Shown one piece after another: positions 10,848-23,140 of a stretch of 64,000 nucleotides of DNA. A program made the translations under genes and the position numbers. The DNA is taken from NCBI GenBank assembly GCA_028583415.1, contig CM053266.1, positions 83,334,149 through 83,398,148 on the forward strand, given 5' to 3'. Positions within the stretch are counted from its first letter, which is position 1. Each line of letters begins with the position of its first letter. The notes under the pieces are model-generated. The model worked only from the letters and a program-made list of their open reading frames with translations, had not been told where the DNA came from and did no database searches. Source of the stretch: Protea cynaroides (lineage: Eukaryota; Streptophyta; Magnoliopsida; Proteales; Proteaceae).

Positions 10848-11158
10848 TTGTCCCTCTTATTTCTCTCACTTATGACTGTTTATATAACAGGGTAACTGTC
10901 CGATTTGTGGAGTGTACCCTGTAGCACTATTTCATTTAATACTCTTTTCTTTTAATGAAAATCTTTATGGTTCACCCTAACTAGTGCATATGTATTATTA
11001 AATTTCATATTTAATACAGTACATTATGCTCTTTCTTAGTCCGTCTCAGGTATCAAACAATGCTTAGGGTGTGTTTGTATTATAATTTTTAAATTTTTTC
11101 CTAACTCAGTTCATCGACTTAGTTAAGTGCAATATGGTTTGTTGGACAGAGCCCGAGA
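10848..11158. other. Leader of A between antisense gene and primer-binding site
   Basis: Non-coding, AT-rich. The right 150 bp or so (from TACATTATGC near 11020) resemble the leader of X at about 17010-17160. In genomic-RNA sense this is the start of a 2.5 kb 5' leader that runs antisense through the accessory gene before gag. Confidence 0.6.
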
Positions 11159-11170
11159 GCTCTGATACCA
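11159..11170 (-). other. Primer-binding site of A (initiator tRNA-Met)
   Basis: The minus strand reads TGGTATCAGAGC, complementary to the 3' end of plant initiator tRNA-Met, three bases inside the 5' LTR. It primes minus-strand DNA synthesis and fixes the orientation of the element. Confidence 0.92.
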
Positions 11171-11173
11171 AGT

Positions 11174-13501
11174 TATCACACCCCAATTCTGATCCAACCA
11201 GAATGGTGTGAGTAAACCGTCATTGAACCAACGGTTCACACCAGGATCTCGAATAGGCCGTGTCCACCCATACAAACCATCACACATAACCACAATCGGA
11301 ATATAATAGTATAGTGGAAGTCTTTAAAATAGAATGAACTGAGTATCTATTGATAAATTAAATAAGTATCCAATTATTCAAATCCAAACATAAAATAAAT
11401 ATCTTTTATATCTCTTTAATTTCAAACGAAAATAACTGAAACGAATAAACAAAATCCGATCACAGGTACACACAGAAAGGGCACTCGCATGAAGCGTCAT
11501 GCTCGTCCTCTCCTCCCTATACGTCCAACACATCTACACCACCATACGTTGGAGCGTTCACGTAGTCATCCACAGTTTAACCTGCATCAACATCTAAAAA
11601 CATGTATATATACAAAGGGTGAGCTCACAACTTAGCTCAGTAAGACAATCAGACAGTTTCACAATATTATGCATGAGTAACAATCATTTTATGTTGTGGT
11701 CTGATTTTAAGTTTGCAATGTGCTATAGAAAGGTTTGGTGGCCCCCGCACCTCTATACACGAGTGTGTGGCACCTCATGGATCACACCCCCATTGGTCCA
11801 CATGCACCCATCATGGAATAGAGATAGAGCTAAGATACCCCCGTACCTCCCCTAATGCTCTACCCATACTAGTACCTAAGCCCCTACTGGCTAGGGCTCA
11901 CAAATTGGGCTCGCAACTAACCAATCCTATATGTCATCAATGTATGCTCTATCCCAGCACAGCCGTCTACGGCATAGAGATAGAGCTAAGGCATTCCCAC
12001 ACCTCCCCTGATGCTCTATCCGTAACTAACCCACTAGGATAGAAACAATACGCAGGTAGACCCTATCCCAACATAACTCCCTACGGCATAGAGATAGTGC
12101 TAAAGCATCGTGGACAAGCCAGCGTCGACCTCGGAGTCCACAATGCCACATAACCATGGCCAGGCCAGCATCAACATCGGAGACCACCGTACCACGACCT
12201 TCCCATGATGCCCCACACGTACCAAGCATGATAAGACAGAATACTACAAAAGGTGCTAGTGTGAGGAGCGATCCCAGGCCCATGCCCCACTCCACACACT
12301 AACGAAAACAATCACATGCTTAACAATCACATCCTAACAATGCATGAACAGTAATAATAACTGAAATTAAAAGATGGCATGTGAATATGCTCAAACATCA
12401 CATCAGATCTAATCAGGTGGTTAACAATGATTTACTGTCCATTAATTATTAGGTTTAGGTCAGATTCCCTTACCTGACGCTCATTTGTTAGCTTGCTCCA
12501 CGTCGCAAGATCCAAATGGGAAGTCACAAAGTCCTACAATATTATTAGGGTTTCATTAGAATATTTTTCTTAGGGTTTCATGTTGGTCGGAAACCAACAA
12601 AGTTACAAAATACCCTCACAGAGCTGACCGGTGGCATGTACCCATCGCAGCTCTGTGGGGATGACTGCGACCAGTATGGTCGGCCGGTCCCCACAGACCA
12701 CCCCCCCGAAGGATACCGGTGGTAACATATCGGTCGCACTGTGTGCAACCGGTATAGTCGACCAGTATGTCTCCGGAAGACCATACATGGGTTTTTCGAC
12801 TGCCGTCGATCATCCTCCATGGGTTTCCAGGGTTTCTCCTATCCATTCTAAGTCTAAAATTTGAGTTAGGGTTATCCCCAACTCATTCAAGTTTCGTTTC
12901 GATGAATATCATCTCGGAACTCGAATCTAAGGTTTGACGGCAACTTAGGGTTTATTGGCCAATTTAGGATTTTAGATCAATACCTACTTGCATGGTATTG
13001 ATCCACCCACACAACTAACCTAAGAATGATTAAAACACTTATCGTTGACTGGCGTAACGTGAGCGTCGTCGAACGGTAATGGCGGCACCTTCTTCTTCTT
13101 CCTAGCTCCTTCTCCTTTCCAACCTCCTTCTCTTCTCTAAGGTTTATGAGAGATAATGGAAAGGATTTGAGGAGGTTTAAGGGTGTATTTATAGGCTAAC
13201 ATTAGGGTTTAGTAACCCTATTAAGATTAGGAAGGTTCAGGCATTAGGGTTTAGGAAAATGGGACCCACAGAGATCAAATTCTGGATCTCCGCACTCAGC
13301 TGCGCAGAGCTGACCGATCGACCGGTACCAAGACCGGTACCATCGACCGGTCAACATAAAATCATGTTGATTTGATCGTCTTTGGTCTGATTTCGTACCT
13401 GTTTGTCATCCGCTCGTCCCGTCTGGCCCGGTGATGATCGAAAGACCTGCTACGACACAAAACCAAGGTTTAGACCGGGTTTACAGAGTGCGGGTCTTAT
13501 A
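11174..13501 (-). repeat. 5' LTR of element A
   Basis: 2328 bp, matching 1446-3776 closely. It begins TATCACACCCC (first dinucleotide mutated from TG) and ends CTTATA, followed by the target duplication CCTTC at 13502. A minus-strand TATA box (TATAAATA) is at 13186-13193, bracketed by ACCGGT-type clusters at about 12626-12775 and 13311-13353. It lacks the 54 bp extension seen next to the 3' LTR at 3777-3830. Confidence 0.93.
13186..13193 (-). promoter_or_regulatory. TATA box of the 5' LTR of A
   Basis: TATAAATA on the minus strand, in the same position as TATA boxes of the other related LTRs (3473-3480, 25034-25041, 34875-34882, and TATATAA variants at 531-537, 19073-19080, 43891-43898). It would start the genomic RNA. 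Confidence 0.65.
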
Positions 13502-16001
13502 CCTTCTCTCTCCCACCTCATTCCATAACAGAGGTGTACGACATTTCTTCCCATAAAGTGCCTCATATGGAGCCATTTGGATCGTAGCATGGTAACTATT
13601 GTTATAGGCAAACTCGATAAGCGATAGCTTCTCTTCCCAAGCTCCTTTGAAATCTAGGGCACATGCTCTGAGCATATCCTCCAAGATTTGAATAGTTCTT
13701 TTTAACTGCCTATCTGTTTGAGGATGAAAAAATGTTCTAAACTTCAACTTGGTTCCCATAGCTTTTTGTAATCCTTCCAAGAACTTTGATGTAAAACGGA
13801 GATCTCTGTCAGATACTATACTTTCTGGGACGCCATGAAGTCTGACTATATTATCCACATATAGCTTGGCCAGCTTCTCCATGGTATACTGAGGTCTGAC
13901 AGCGATGAATCGAGCTGTCTTGGTAAGTCGATCGACTATAACCCATATTGCATCCACCGACCTTGGTGTCATGGGTAGGTTAGTGACGAAATCCGTTGTG
14001 ATACAATCCCACTTCCATGCTAGCTCCGATAGTGGTTGTAGCAAACTTGTGGGTCTCTGCCTCAGCTTTAACTTGCTGGCAATTTAGACATTGGAATATG
14101 AATCGAGCTACATCCGCTTTCATACCCCTCCACCAATATAATCTTCTTAAATCATGATACATCTTGGTGCTTCCTGGATGTACCGAATATGGGTTATGAT
14201 GAGCTTCTGTCATAATTCTATCTCTGATATTTGAGTTCTCACTCTCAGGTATACATAATCGTCTACGATATCTGAGTACCTTGTCTGAATCCAAGGTAAA
14301 ATTAGGGTTGCTTTTACCCTTCTCTAGATCTTGTTGCACAGTCTTGAGGTGTGGATCCTGTAGGATTGCTACTTTGACCTCATCTATTAGATCCGATGAG
14401 ATCTTCAAAGCTGCGAACATCAATGTGAACTTACGAATTAAGCCCTATTCCACTAGATCTCCTGCAGTCTCTAATATATACTCTTCATCATTCTCTATTG
14501 AGCTTGAGGCTGCAACACACAGTGCAGCGTTCGTACTAGGTCCTGCCTCAGGTTTTAATGCCCACTTTCTGCTTAAGGCATCGGCCACAACATTTGCCTT
14601 ACCCGGATGGTACTGGATGTCACAATCATAATCTTTTAATAGGTCCAGCCATCTCCTCTGTCTCATATTCAGGTCCTTCTGAGTAAAAAGGTAAGTTAAA
14701 CTCTTGTGATCTGACTTAATCTGAAACTTTTCACCATAAAGGTAGTGTCTCCAAGTCTTGATTGTGTGAATAACTGCTGCTAATTCTAGATCATGCGTAG
14801 GATAGTTCTTCTCATGCTCTTTGAACTGTCTTGATGCATAGGCAATCACCTGTTCTCCTTGCATCAACACACATCCAAGACCTAACCCTGAGGCATCCGT
14901 ATATAAGGTGAACGGCAACCCTGGTGTTGGGATGGTTAAGATAGCTGCAAAGACTAGTCTTGACTTCAAAGTCTGAAAGCACTTCTTACACTCATATGTC
15001 CATATAAATTTTTCTCCTTTCTTGGTTAGTCTGGTGAGTGGAACGGCGATCCTTGAGTAGTCTTCCACGAATCTTCTATAGTAACCAGCCATTCCAAGGA
15101 AACTACGAATCTTCGCAACTGATTTCGTTGCATCCCATCCTACTATAGCTGTGATCTTGCTTAGATCTATCTTGATACCGTCTGCAGATACTACGTGACC
15201 CAAGAAGGCCACTTCTTTCAGCCAAAATTCACACTTCTTAAACTTGGCGTAAAGTTTCTCTCTTCTCAGTCATTGTAGGGCTGCTCTCAAATGTGTTGCA
15301 TGAGTCTCCCTGTCTTATGAGCAAACCAATATGTCATCAATGAATACGATGATCAAAGTGTCCAACATTTCATGAAACACTCGGTTCATCAGTTCCATGA
15401 ACGATGCTAGAGCATTAGTCAACCCGAATGACATTACAAGGAACTCATAATGTCCATACCTTGTCTTGAAAGCAGTCTTCAGAATATCTGCGGCCTTGAT
15501 CTTCAATTGTTGATACCCTGATCTAAGATCAATCTTTGAGAAAACCTTTGCACCCTACAACGGATCAAACAGATCATCGATCCTAGGCAAAGGGTATCGG
15601 TTCTTAATGGTTAATTTGTTCAGCTCTCGATAGTCGATACATAGTCGTACACTATCGTCCTTCTTCTTTACGAACAATACAGGTGCTCCCCATGGCGATA
15701 TGCTTGGTCGTATGAAACCCTTGTCTAGTAGTTCTTGTAATTGGGTCTTCAACTCCTTTTTTTTCAAAGCATCTCTTCGCCTTTCGTGCAGAGAGGATGA
15801 GCTTTCGCTTCCTAAGCAATATGCTTCCAATAAAACCAAATTATGTGCCATCTTTATTCTTAAATGATAACCTCTTCTATGCACATAATCACTTGTAGAG
15901 TGTTGAGACAAGCAATCTATTCCCAAGATGATGTCAAAGTCTACCATCTTAAGTCGATTTAGGTTGCATCCAAATTCTGTCCATCCATATGATTCAGACA
16001 A
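13502..16001 (-). pseudogene. Pol of element X (integrase core back to protease remnant)
   Basis: Going down the minus strand from 16001: MVDFDIILGID is a protease remnant, and an internal deletion then joins it to KELKTQLQELLDKG of RT. RT continues with ISPWGAPVLFVKKKD and VFIDDILVCS at about 15340. RNase H has LYTDASGLGLG and IKSDHKSLTYLF at about 14900-14700. The integrase zinc-finger region ends at FQCLNCQQVK. The integrase core has TTDFVT and SDRDL, but the catalytic Glu position reads LKRTIQ instead of SERTIQ, a Glu-to-Lys change. Coding breaks at 13502 where element A is inserted and resumes at 1445. Several stops and frameshifts are present. Confidence 0.9.
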
Positions 16002-17162
16002 TGTTCATAACACCTACCCACTACAGCATCTAGTCCAAAAGAGCTTGAACAAGCGAAATCTGGTATAAAGGTCTTAAGAGCTTGTCTAATTCCTTCATCT
16101 CTTATGATTTTTCAAAGACTATCGTCAAAATCTCATATTGCACTCAGTTGCTTACATCTCTTTTATCACTGATGTTCTTCCCTGATCTCTCTTTCATTTA
16201 TCTCAAAAAACATCTTTCGACTATTTACTCATTACATATCCCAAGTCAATCTATAAGCATTAGGGTATATGCTTATATTCTTATTAATTCAGTCAAACTC
16301 TTTTGGTCTTTACTTAATCATCTCACTCGACATTGGGCATAATTCAATATTACTTCTACTAATCTGAATACTATCAATGCCAAAAAATTTTACTTCATCC
16401 TTGTATCCACTCTTAGATCTGCCTTTAGAAATCTTCTGCCTTATCAAAATTCATACGTGATATAGCCGTCTTTAACTCTACCTGAGTGCTGTCTATTTCT
16501 TTACTAGCTACTCTTGATAGTTCTCACTTTTTGCTCATACACTACTTTATAGACATAACTCATATCCATCCATTCAGCAATCTCGGAACAGATCCTCCAT
16601 TTCTCCATCTGAGGTTCCTTGGCTATAGAATTTAATCTGAATTTAATCATCTTCCTTCCAATAATTCCCTTATTAACTAAATATCTTATCAATGGATGTC
16701 GACCATGGGAGTAGCTTAGATTGGTATAATCAAGACTAATTCTAAGAAAATAACATCTATAACTCCAATTGACAGGTTGAATCAAGAAGGTATTCTATTA
16801 AGGTACGAGAATTAGAATCAGTATGTGCATCCTCTATAATCATAAGAGTAAGTCAATAATGCACCGCATCCTACATAAACCTATCTAGCTCTTTGGATGT
16901 TCTATATCTACTCTTGATACAGTTTCCTTTTTTAATTTCGTGGCAGTTTATGATTTTTTCTCATCTGTCATTATGGTTCCTATCTAGAACATGACTGTTT
17001 ATTAATTTCACCTTTAGTATAGTACATTATGCTTTTTCGTATTTAGTTTCAGGCATCAAATAAGTGCTTAAGGTGTGTTTTTATTAAGGCTTTTAAATTT
17101 TTCCTATCTCAGTTCATTTACTCAGTCAAGTACATGTATGGTCTATTGGATAGAGTCTAAGA
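16002..17162 (-). other. Leader region of X without recognisable gag
   Basis: Where gag, the protease N-terminus and an antisense gene would be expected, there is AT-rich DNA with only short frames. One minus-strand frame at 16504-16785 (93 codons) resembles nothing I know. From about 16930 to 17162 the sequence again resembles the leader of A up to the primer-binding site. X therefore probably lost gag by internal deletion or replacement and could only have moved with help from another element. Confidence 0.5.
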
Positions 17163-17174
17163 GCTCTGATACCA
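17163..17174 (-). other. Primer-binding site of X (initiator tRNA-Met)
   Basis: GCTCTGATACCA on the plus strand, identical to the site of A, three bases from the LTR start TGTCACACCCC at 17178. Confidence 0.9.
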
Positions 17175-17177
17175 AGT

Positions 17178-19385
17178 TGTCACACCCCAATTCCAGTTGA
17201 ACCAGAAGTATGAGTGAACCGTTACTGAACCAACGGTTCACACTAAGATCTCTATAAGACCGTGTCCACTCATACAAATCATTGCACATAATCATAATCA
17301 GAATATAATAAAATACAACAGAAGTCTTAAATAAAATGAACTGAGTGATCCATTAATAAATTTAAATAAATATCTAATTATTCAAATACCGAAACTTAAT
17401 TAAATATTTTTACATCAATTGTATCTTCAACCAAAAATAATTAAAATAAATTAAATCAACTCCTAGAGGTACACGCAGAAAGGGCACTCGCATGAAGCGT
17501 CATGCTTGTCCTCTCCTGCTTGCACTTCCAAAGCAGCAACACCTCCATATGCCGGAGCATCCATATAGTCCTCCACAGTATAAACTGCATCAACATCTAA
17601 AAATAATGTGTACACAAGGGTGAGCTCACAACTTAGCTCAGTAAGACAATCAGACAATGCAACAAACATATGCATGAGTAACATTCACATCATGGTCTAG
17701 TTTTAAGTTTGCAATGTGCTATAGAAAGGATTGGTGGCCACCGCACCTCTATACACGAGTGTGTGAAGCTGCCCAATGGATCAAACACCACTGTCGTCCC
17801 ACATGCACCCAATCATGTAATAGAGATAGAGCTAAGGCGTCCAGATCAAACACCGCCAACACCTCCCCTGATACTCTATCCATACGAACACGTAAGCCCC
17901 TATTGGCAAGGGCTTGTAAACTGGGCTCGCAAATAACCAATCCTATATGTCATCACAGTAGGCCCTGTCCCAGCATAGCTCCCTACAGCATAGAGATAGA
18001 ACTAAAGTCTAGTGGCCAGGCCGGAAACCACAGTGCCACTTCCTTCCCCTGATACCCTACCCGCACCAAGCATGCTAAGACAGAACGATACGAAAAGGTA
18101 CTAGTGTAAGGAATGATCCCAGACCTCCAGTCCTTCCCATTCCATACACCAACGAAAACAATCACATGCCTAACAGTCACAACCTAGCATAGCAAGTATA
18201 CATGAACAATAATAATAACTGAAAGTAAAGGATGACATGCGAGAATGCACAAACATCAATCCACAGAACCATAATTATTAACAACGGTTTACTGATATTA
18301 AATTATTAGGGTTTAGGTCCGATTCCCTTACCTGACACTTGTTTGATAGCTCGCTTTGAGTCACAAGGTCCAAACATGCAATCACAAGGTCCTACATAAT
18401 GTTAGGTTTAATTAGAATAGTTTTTCCTTAGGTTTACGTTGGTCGGAAAACCAACTGGGTCAATACACTCTTCACAGAGTAGACCGGTCGCAGTACTGAT
18501 CGCGGCACTGTGGGAAAAGGGGTGATCGGTATGGTCGACCGGTCCCCACAGACCAGTCTTCGATAGGTACCAGTCGCAGTATCGGTCGCATATGGTGCGA
18601 CCGGTATAGTCGATCGGTATGTCTCCGGAAGACCATACATCCGGTTCTCGCCTTCCGTCGGTCACCCCCTATTGATCCTAGGGTTTCTCCTACACATTCT
18701 AGGTCTGAGCATTGAGTTAGAGTTGTTTCCAACTCCATTTAAGTCCTAGTTTCGATGATCTTCAACCTAGAACTTGAATCTAGGGTTTACCGACTAGATT
18801 TAAAGTTTGACGGCAAAAATATGGTTTAGATTAATACCTCACTTTGCATGGTATTGATCCAAACATGACTAACCATCCTTGAATGATTAAGGTAGAGGAA
18901 GGTTTAAGCACTTATCGTTGGTTCGTGGTAATGTATTCTTCGTCCAACGGCAATGGCGTCTCTTCCTTCTCCTTCCTAGCTTTTTCTCCTTCTTTAGCCT
19001 CTTTCTCCTCTCTAGGGTTTGTGAGGATCAATGAAAGGGATTATAGGAGGTTTAAAGGTAGGTTTAGAGGTCCTTATATAGGCTAGGATTAGGTTTAGGA
19101 AGCCTCCTAACATTAGAAAAGTCCTTCGATTTAAAATTTGGAAAGTGGAACCTGCAGAGATCCGTTTCTGGATCCATGCTGCGCAGGCCATACCGGTCGA
19201 CCATCGACCAGTACCATCGACTGGTATCTAACTTTTCATACCTGAATTGGTCCAATTGTTCTGATTTCATACCTGGTTGTCATTCGCTCGTCCCGTCTAG
19301 TCCGGTGATGATTGAAAGACCTGTTACAACATGAAACAAGGTTTAGATCGGGTTTAGATTGGGTTCATGGAATGCGGGTCTTACA
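17178..19385 (-). repeat. 5' LTR of element X
   Basis: 2208 bp, from TGTCACACCCC to GGGTCTTACA. A TATA box (TATATAAG, minus strand) is at 19073-19080. ACCGGT/GGTCGA clusters lie at about 18480-18622 and 19192-19232. The right end abuts Tat coding sequence at 19386. Confidence 0.9.
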
Positions 19386-19720
19386 AATCTACTATGTCAG
19401 TAAAGTGTTACTTGACGTAAAAACTAGGTACAAGCCTAAAAAATATTGGTCCTCTCTTTAGTGGTTGTTGCTCGAAAACTGAGATCATATTTCCAGGCTC
19501 ACACTATCATAGTACTAATCGAAAATTCATTGAAGATGATACTTGCACAACTGGATATCTCAGGTCTTCTAGTAAATTGGGTTGTTGAACTCGGCGAATT
19601 CAACATCGACTATCAACCAAGAATGGCTATAAAGGCCCAAGATTTAGCCAACTTTATATTAGAGATGCCTGCTATCAACAGTTTAGAGATAGTCTCCACT
19701 CTAAAACTAAAGACTGATGA
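19386..19720 (+). pseudogene. Tat-type gypsy RNase H fragment (host of the nested insertions)
   Basis: The first 72 bp translate to IYYVSKVLLDVKTRYKPKKY. After a frameshift the frame gives LRSYFQAHTIIVLIENSLK, DISGLLVNWVVELGEFNIDY and AIKAQDLANFI. These are signatures of the RT-linked RNase H of plant Tat/Ogre-type elements (YFQAHPI, LSGRLxKWAxELGEFDI, IKGQALADF). The upstream RT and gag would lie left of position 1, beyond X. Downstream coding is interrupted at 19720 by a solo LTR. Confidence 0.85.
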
Positions 19721-22006
19721 TGTTACACCCCAATTATGGGTGAACCAGAAGTGTGATGAACCATCATAAGAACCAATGATTCAAGTCAGGATCTCGTAAG
19801 ACCGTGCTAACAATTCAAACCATACATTAAACTACAATCAGAGTTAATAGATAACAAGCAAAAGTCTGTATAAATGAACTAAATGTCTAATAATGATAAG
19901 TGAATAATAATCTGATTCTCTCCAAGTAATCAAAACATAAATAATATCTATTACAAATACCAAAATACAAAAGTTAATCCACTAAGCATAGACTTAGTCG
20001 AAACACTCGCATGACGAGTCATACTTGTCCTCCACTGATCGCACATCCATTGCCATCACATGTCCATATGTTGGCCCATTCATGTAGTCTCTAACGTTAT
20101 TACCTGCATCATTAGAAACTAAAATAAAAAAGGTACCGTGGGGTGAGCTCACAACTTAACTTAGTGAGAAAATAAAACAATACAACAAACATATGCATGC
20201 AGTAAAATTCTTGTCTTTGGTCTGGTATAAGTTTGTATGTGTTATGGTAAGGATAGGCGGCTGCCACACCTCCATACACGAGAGTGTGAGCATGTCCAAT
20301 GGATCACACACCGCTGTCACCCCACATCACTAACTACAGAATAGAGATTGAGCTAGAGTTCTCAGATCACACATCGCCAGAACCACCCTGATACTTTACC
20401 CCATACCAGTACGTATGTCCCTACTGGCTAGGGCTTGCAAACTGGATTCATGTCTAACCAATCTTAGATGTCATCACAGCTTTTTATCTAAGGCCTTATC
20501 TCGACATCCCTCAATATGCCCACAGAGATAGAGACAGGGTTTGCTGGCAGAACGTATAGCCACACACTACGTACACCCCCCTTGATACCCTATGACATAC
20601 TAGTTCTATTAAAATAACAATGATATGACGATGTCAATGTGAAGAACAGAATAGAGATAGGGCTAGAGCCTAACGGATCACACACCGCTATACTCCCCCT
20701 GATACTCTATCCTAATCCAATAGATAAACTACATACACAAGCACATGTTTATCCTCATCATCAATATCATAACAAAAATATAATATGCATAAACAAATAT
20801 ATATCTTTTAATTGGATGACTAGTGAAATGCACAAACAATCATACAAAGCATAGCATCATCATAGTAACATAAAATAAAAGAGAAGAGTAGCTTGTTATT
20901 ATTCAGTTAGTTTAGGCCTTGTTTCCTTATTTGTAAGTGATGTTCGTTCCCCTTCTAAGCTTTGGAAATTACTTTGTACTAGTTGAAAACCTAAACAATT
21001 TATGAATTTAGATTAGGGTTTGATTTTATCAAGTTACAGTAGTCAAAAACCTTGTTTAGTCTCCAAAATATGCTTATAGTCAATGACTAGTTAACTTAGT
21101 GGTCTTAATTATATGTCAACCAGACATTGTGTGGTCGACTCTATGGTCATGCATACTGTCGACCATTGAAGTGACCGCACAGCGCTAGGATATTACCCGT
21201 AAGTTTGTGGTCGACTCACTTGTCACACAATGTAGTCCACTAGTGAAGCGACCACACAACCTTCTGGTCATGCTTGTCTTTCAATCCAAACTTCCTCTGG
21301 GTTAACTCCTTAACTCAATAATAGGGCTTACCCTAGGATCATTTTATGGCCTTTAAATCATTAGTTTCCAAATAACAATTAACCCTAACCTATTTTCCTT
21401 GATTTTCCTTTAGGTTGCTTGGAAGATGTCATGATTTCAGTCACAATGTTGGGTTCAATTCACCAACATGGTGGTGGGAGATCTATTCTAATCAACCTAA
21501 CATCTACAGAAATAAGTCTCTTACCTTAGGTTCCTTGCGGTAGAGAGATGAAAACCATTGGCAAGCTTCTTTGCAAAATCTTTCTCCAAGCCTTCTCCCT
21601 CTCTAAGTCCTCTTCTCTTTCTTCTTCTCTCCCTCTTAGTTCTAGGATTTAGTAATAAGCAAAAAGAGTGAGAGAGAGTAGAGGTAAATCCTCTATATAG
21701 TGAGAAAATCTCCATATAGAGTTTTCTCTCAATTAAGAGAGAGACCCTTTTTAAATTAAGAAAGTTTCCTAAAGATGGAGTCGGTTCTGGGCTTGACCGG
21801 TTGACTCTGTGGTCACAAAATCCGTCTACCACACAACTCAAAACAGTCAATTGATTAACCTGTAAGTTGACTGGTTTGACTGGTTTGTTTACCTGGCTTT
21901 GTGGTTCTTTCATACGGTTGGTTCATTTGAATTGATTACGATGGAAAGGCCTGTCATGACACGAGAACGTAAGGTTAGACCGGGTTCGTAGCCTACGGGT
22001 CTTATA
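19721..22006 (-). repeat. Solo LTR (third chromovirus family) in the Tat element
   Basis: 2286 bp from TGTTACACCCC to GGGTCTTATA, flanked by perfect GATGA duplications at 19716-19720 and 22007-22011. The end sequences match the other chromovirus LTRs but the interior is diverged. A TATATAG box lies on the minus strand at about 21692-21699. GGTCGA/TGACCG-type motifs cluster at about 21125-21265 and 21790-21850, again on both sides of the box. No internal region remains, so it formed by recombination between two LTRs. Confidence 0.9.
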
Positions 22007-22588
22007 GATGATCAACCAAATAAGAAGATGAAGGATCCATAATCCTTTAACTGGATCCTAAATGTGGATGGATAGTCAAATACCCTACAGTCAGGAGCAG
22101 GATTAATCCTCACAAGTCTAGAGAACTTTAAGATTCAAGTCGCACTCCGATTTGAGTTTGAAGCAACTAATAACGTTGCTGAATATAAAGCTCTTCTTGC
22201 TGGTCTCTGATTTGCAAAAAGTCTGATGGTTAAGCATCTTGAGATTTTTAGTGATTCTCAAGTCATTGTCAAATAGATAAATGGGCAAAATGAGGCTAAA
22301 CAAACTCATATACACGAGTACTTAGTTAAAGCAAAGTCGGCCTTATCACTTTTTAAAGATTTCAAGATTCACATTAATAGACAAGATAATGCAGAAGCTA
22401 CTGCTTTGTCAAGACTTCTTTTTTTAAGATCTCTCAACATTGGATAAGTAGGTCTATCTAGATGTCTTGTCTACCCCCAGCATAGCTAACGACATGGAAA
22501 TACAACAAGTAAATTATGAGCCAATTTGGTTAACTCTTATAAAGTCGTATTTTCAAAGACGGGAATCTCCTAGAAGACAGGCGTAAAT
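22007..22588 (+). pseudogene. Second (archaeal-type) RNase H of the Tat element
   Basis: Plus-strand frame with WILNVDG, SGAGLILTSLENFKIQVALRF, EATNNVAEYKALLAGL and IFSDSQVIVK. This is the additional RNase H domain characteristic of Tat-lineage pol, with aspartates in VDG and SDSQ. Several stops are present. It continues the frame broken at 19720 and is itself broken at 22588 by the next LTR, with coding resuming at 44261. Confidence 0.85.
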
Positions 22589-23140
22589 TGTCACACCCCA
22601 ATTCTGAACCAACCAGAATGGTGAGAGTGAACCGTCACTGAACCAACAGTTCACATCAGGATCTCGATAAGACCATGAGTGGACCATTGCACATAACCAC
22701 AATCAGAATATAAATAATACAGTGGAAGTCTTTAAATAAATGAACTGAGTATCTATTGATAAATTTAAATAACATAATCAATTATCCAAATTTCCAAACA
22801 TAAAATATAATATCCTTACATCCACTTAATCCAACTGAAAATAATAGAAAATAAATAAAAGTCAATCAAAGGTACACGTAGAAAGAACACTCGCATGAAG
22901 CGTCATGCTCGTCCTCTCCTGCCTGTACATCCAAAGTAGCAACGCCACCAAACGCCGGAGCGTTCACGTAGTCGTCCATCGTGTAACCTGCATCAATATC
23001 TAAAAACAATGTATATACAAAGGGTGAGCTCACAACTTAGCTCAGTAAGACAATCAGACAGTTTCACTATATTATGCATGAGTAACAATCATTTTGTGCT
23101 GTGGTCTGGTTTAAGTTTGCAATGTGCTATAGAAAGGATT

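Larger units (their letters stand above)
1446..13501 (-). mobile_element. Chromovirus A: full-length Tekay/Del-like element with antisense accessory gene, inserted in X
   Basis: A 12.06 kb element lying on the minus strand. The order in transcription sense is 5' LTR (11174-13501), Met-initiator primer-binding site (11159-11170), an antisense accessory gene (plus strand, 9608-10847), gag (8679-7403), a short probable intron (7402-7317), pol (7316-3843), a double polypurine tract, and the 3' LTR (1446-3776). It is flanked by CCTTT (1441-1445) and CCTTC (13502-13506), a 5 bp target duplication with one change, inside the integrase gene of X. The LTRs match closely. Coding capacity is lost through frameshifts and point stops. 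Both outer bases of the 5' LTR show transitions (TG to TA at 11174-11175, CA to TA at 13500-13501). Confidence 0.93.
1..19385 (-). mobile_element. Chromovirus X (Tekay/Del-like Ty3/gypsy), older, interrupted, gag-less
   Basis: A minus-strand LTR retrotransposon. Its 3' LTR is at 1-843 (cut by the window edge), its internal parts are at 844-1445 and 13502-17177, and its 5' LTR is at 17178-19385. The two halves belong together because integrase coding stops at 1445 and resumes at 13502, flanking element A with a CCTTT/CCTTC duplication, and because 1-843 matches the right part of 17178-19385. It sits in the RNase H region of a plus-strand Tat element: the sequence from 19386 continues a Tat coding frame. 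X keeps RT, RNase H and integrase remnants but no recognisable gag, and its internal part (about 4.3 kb) is much shorter than that of A (about 7.4 kb). The TSD cannot be checked because the left end is missing. Confidence 0.85.
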
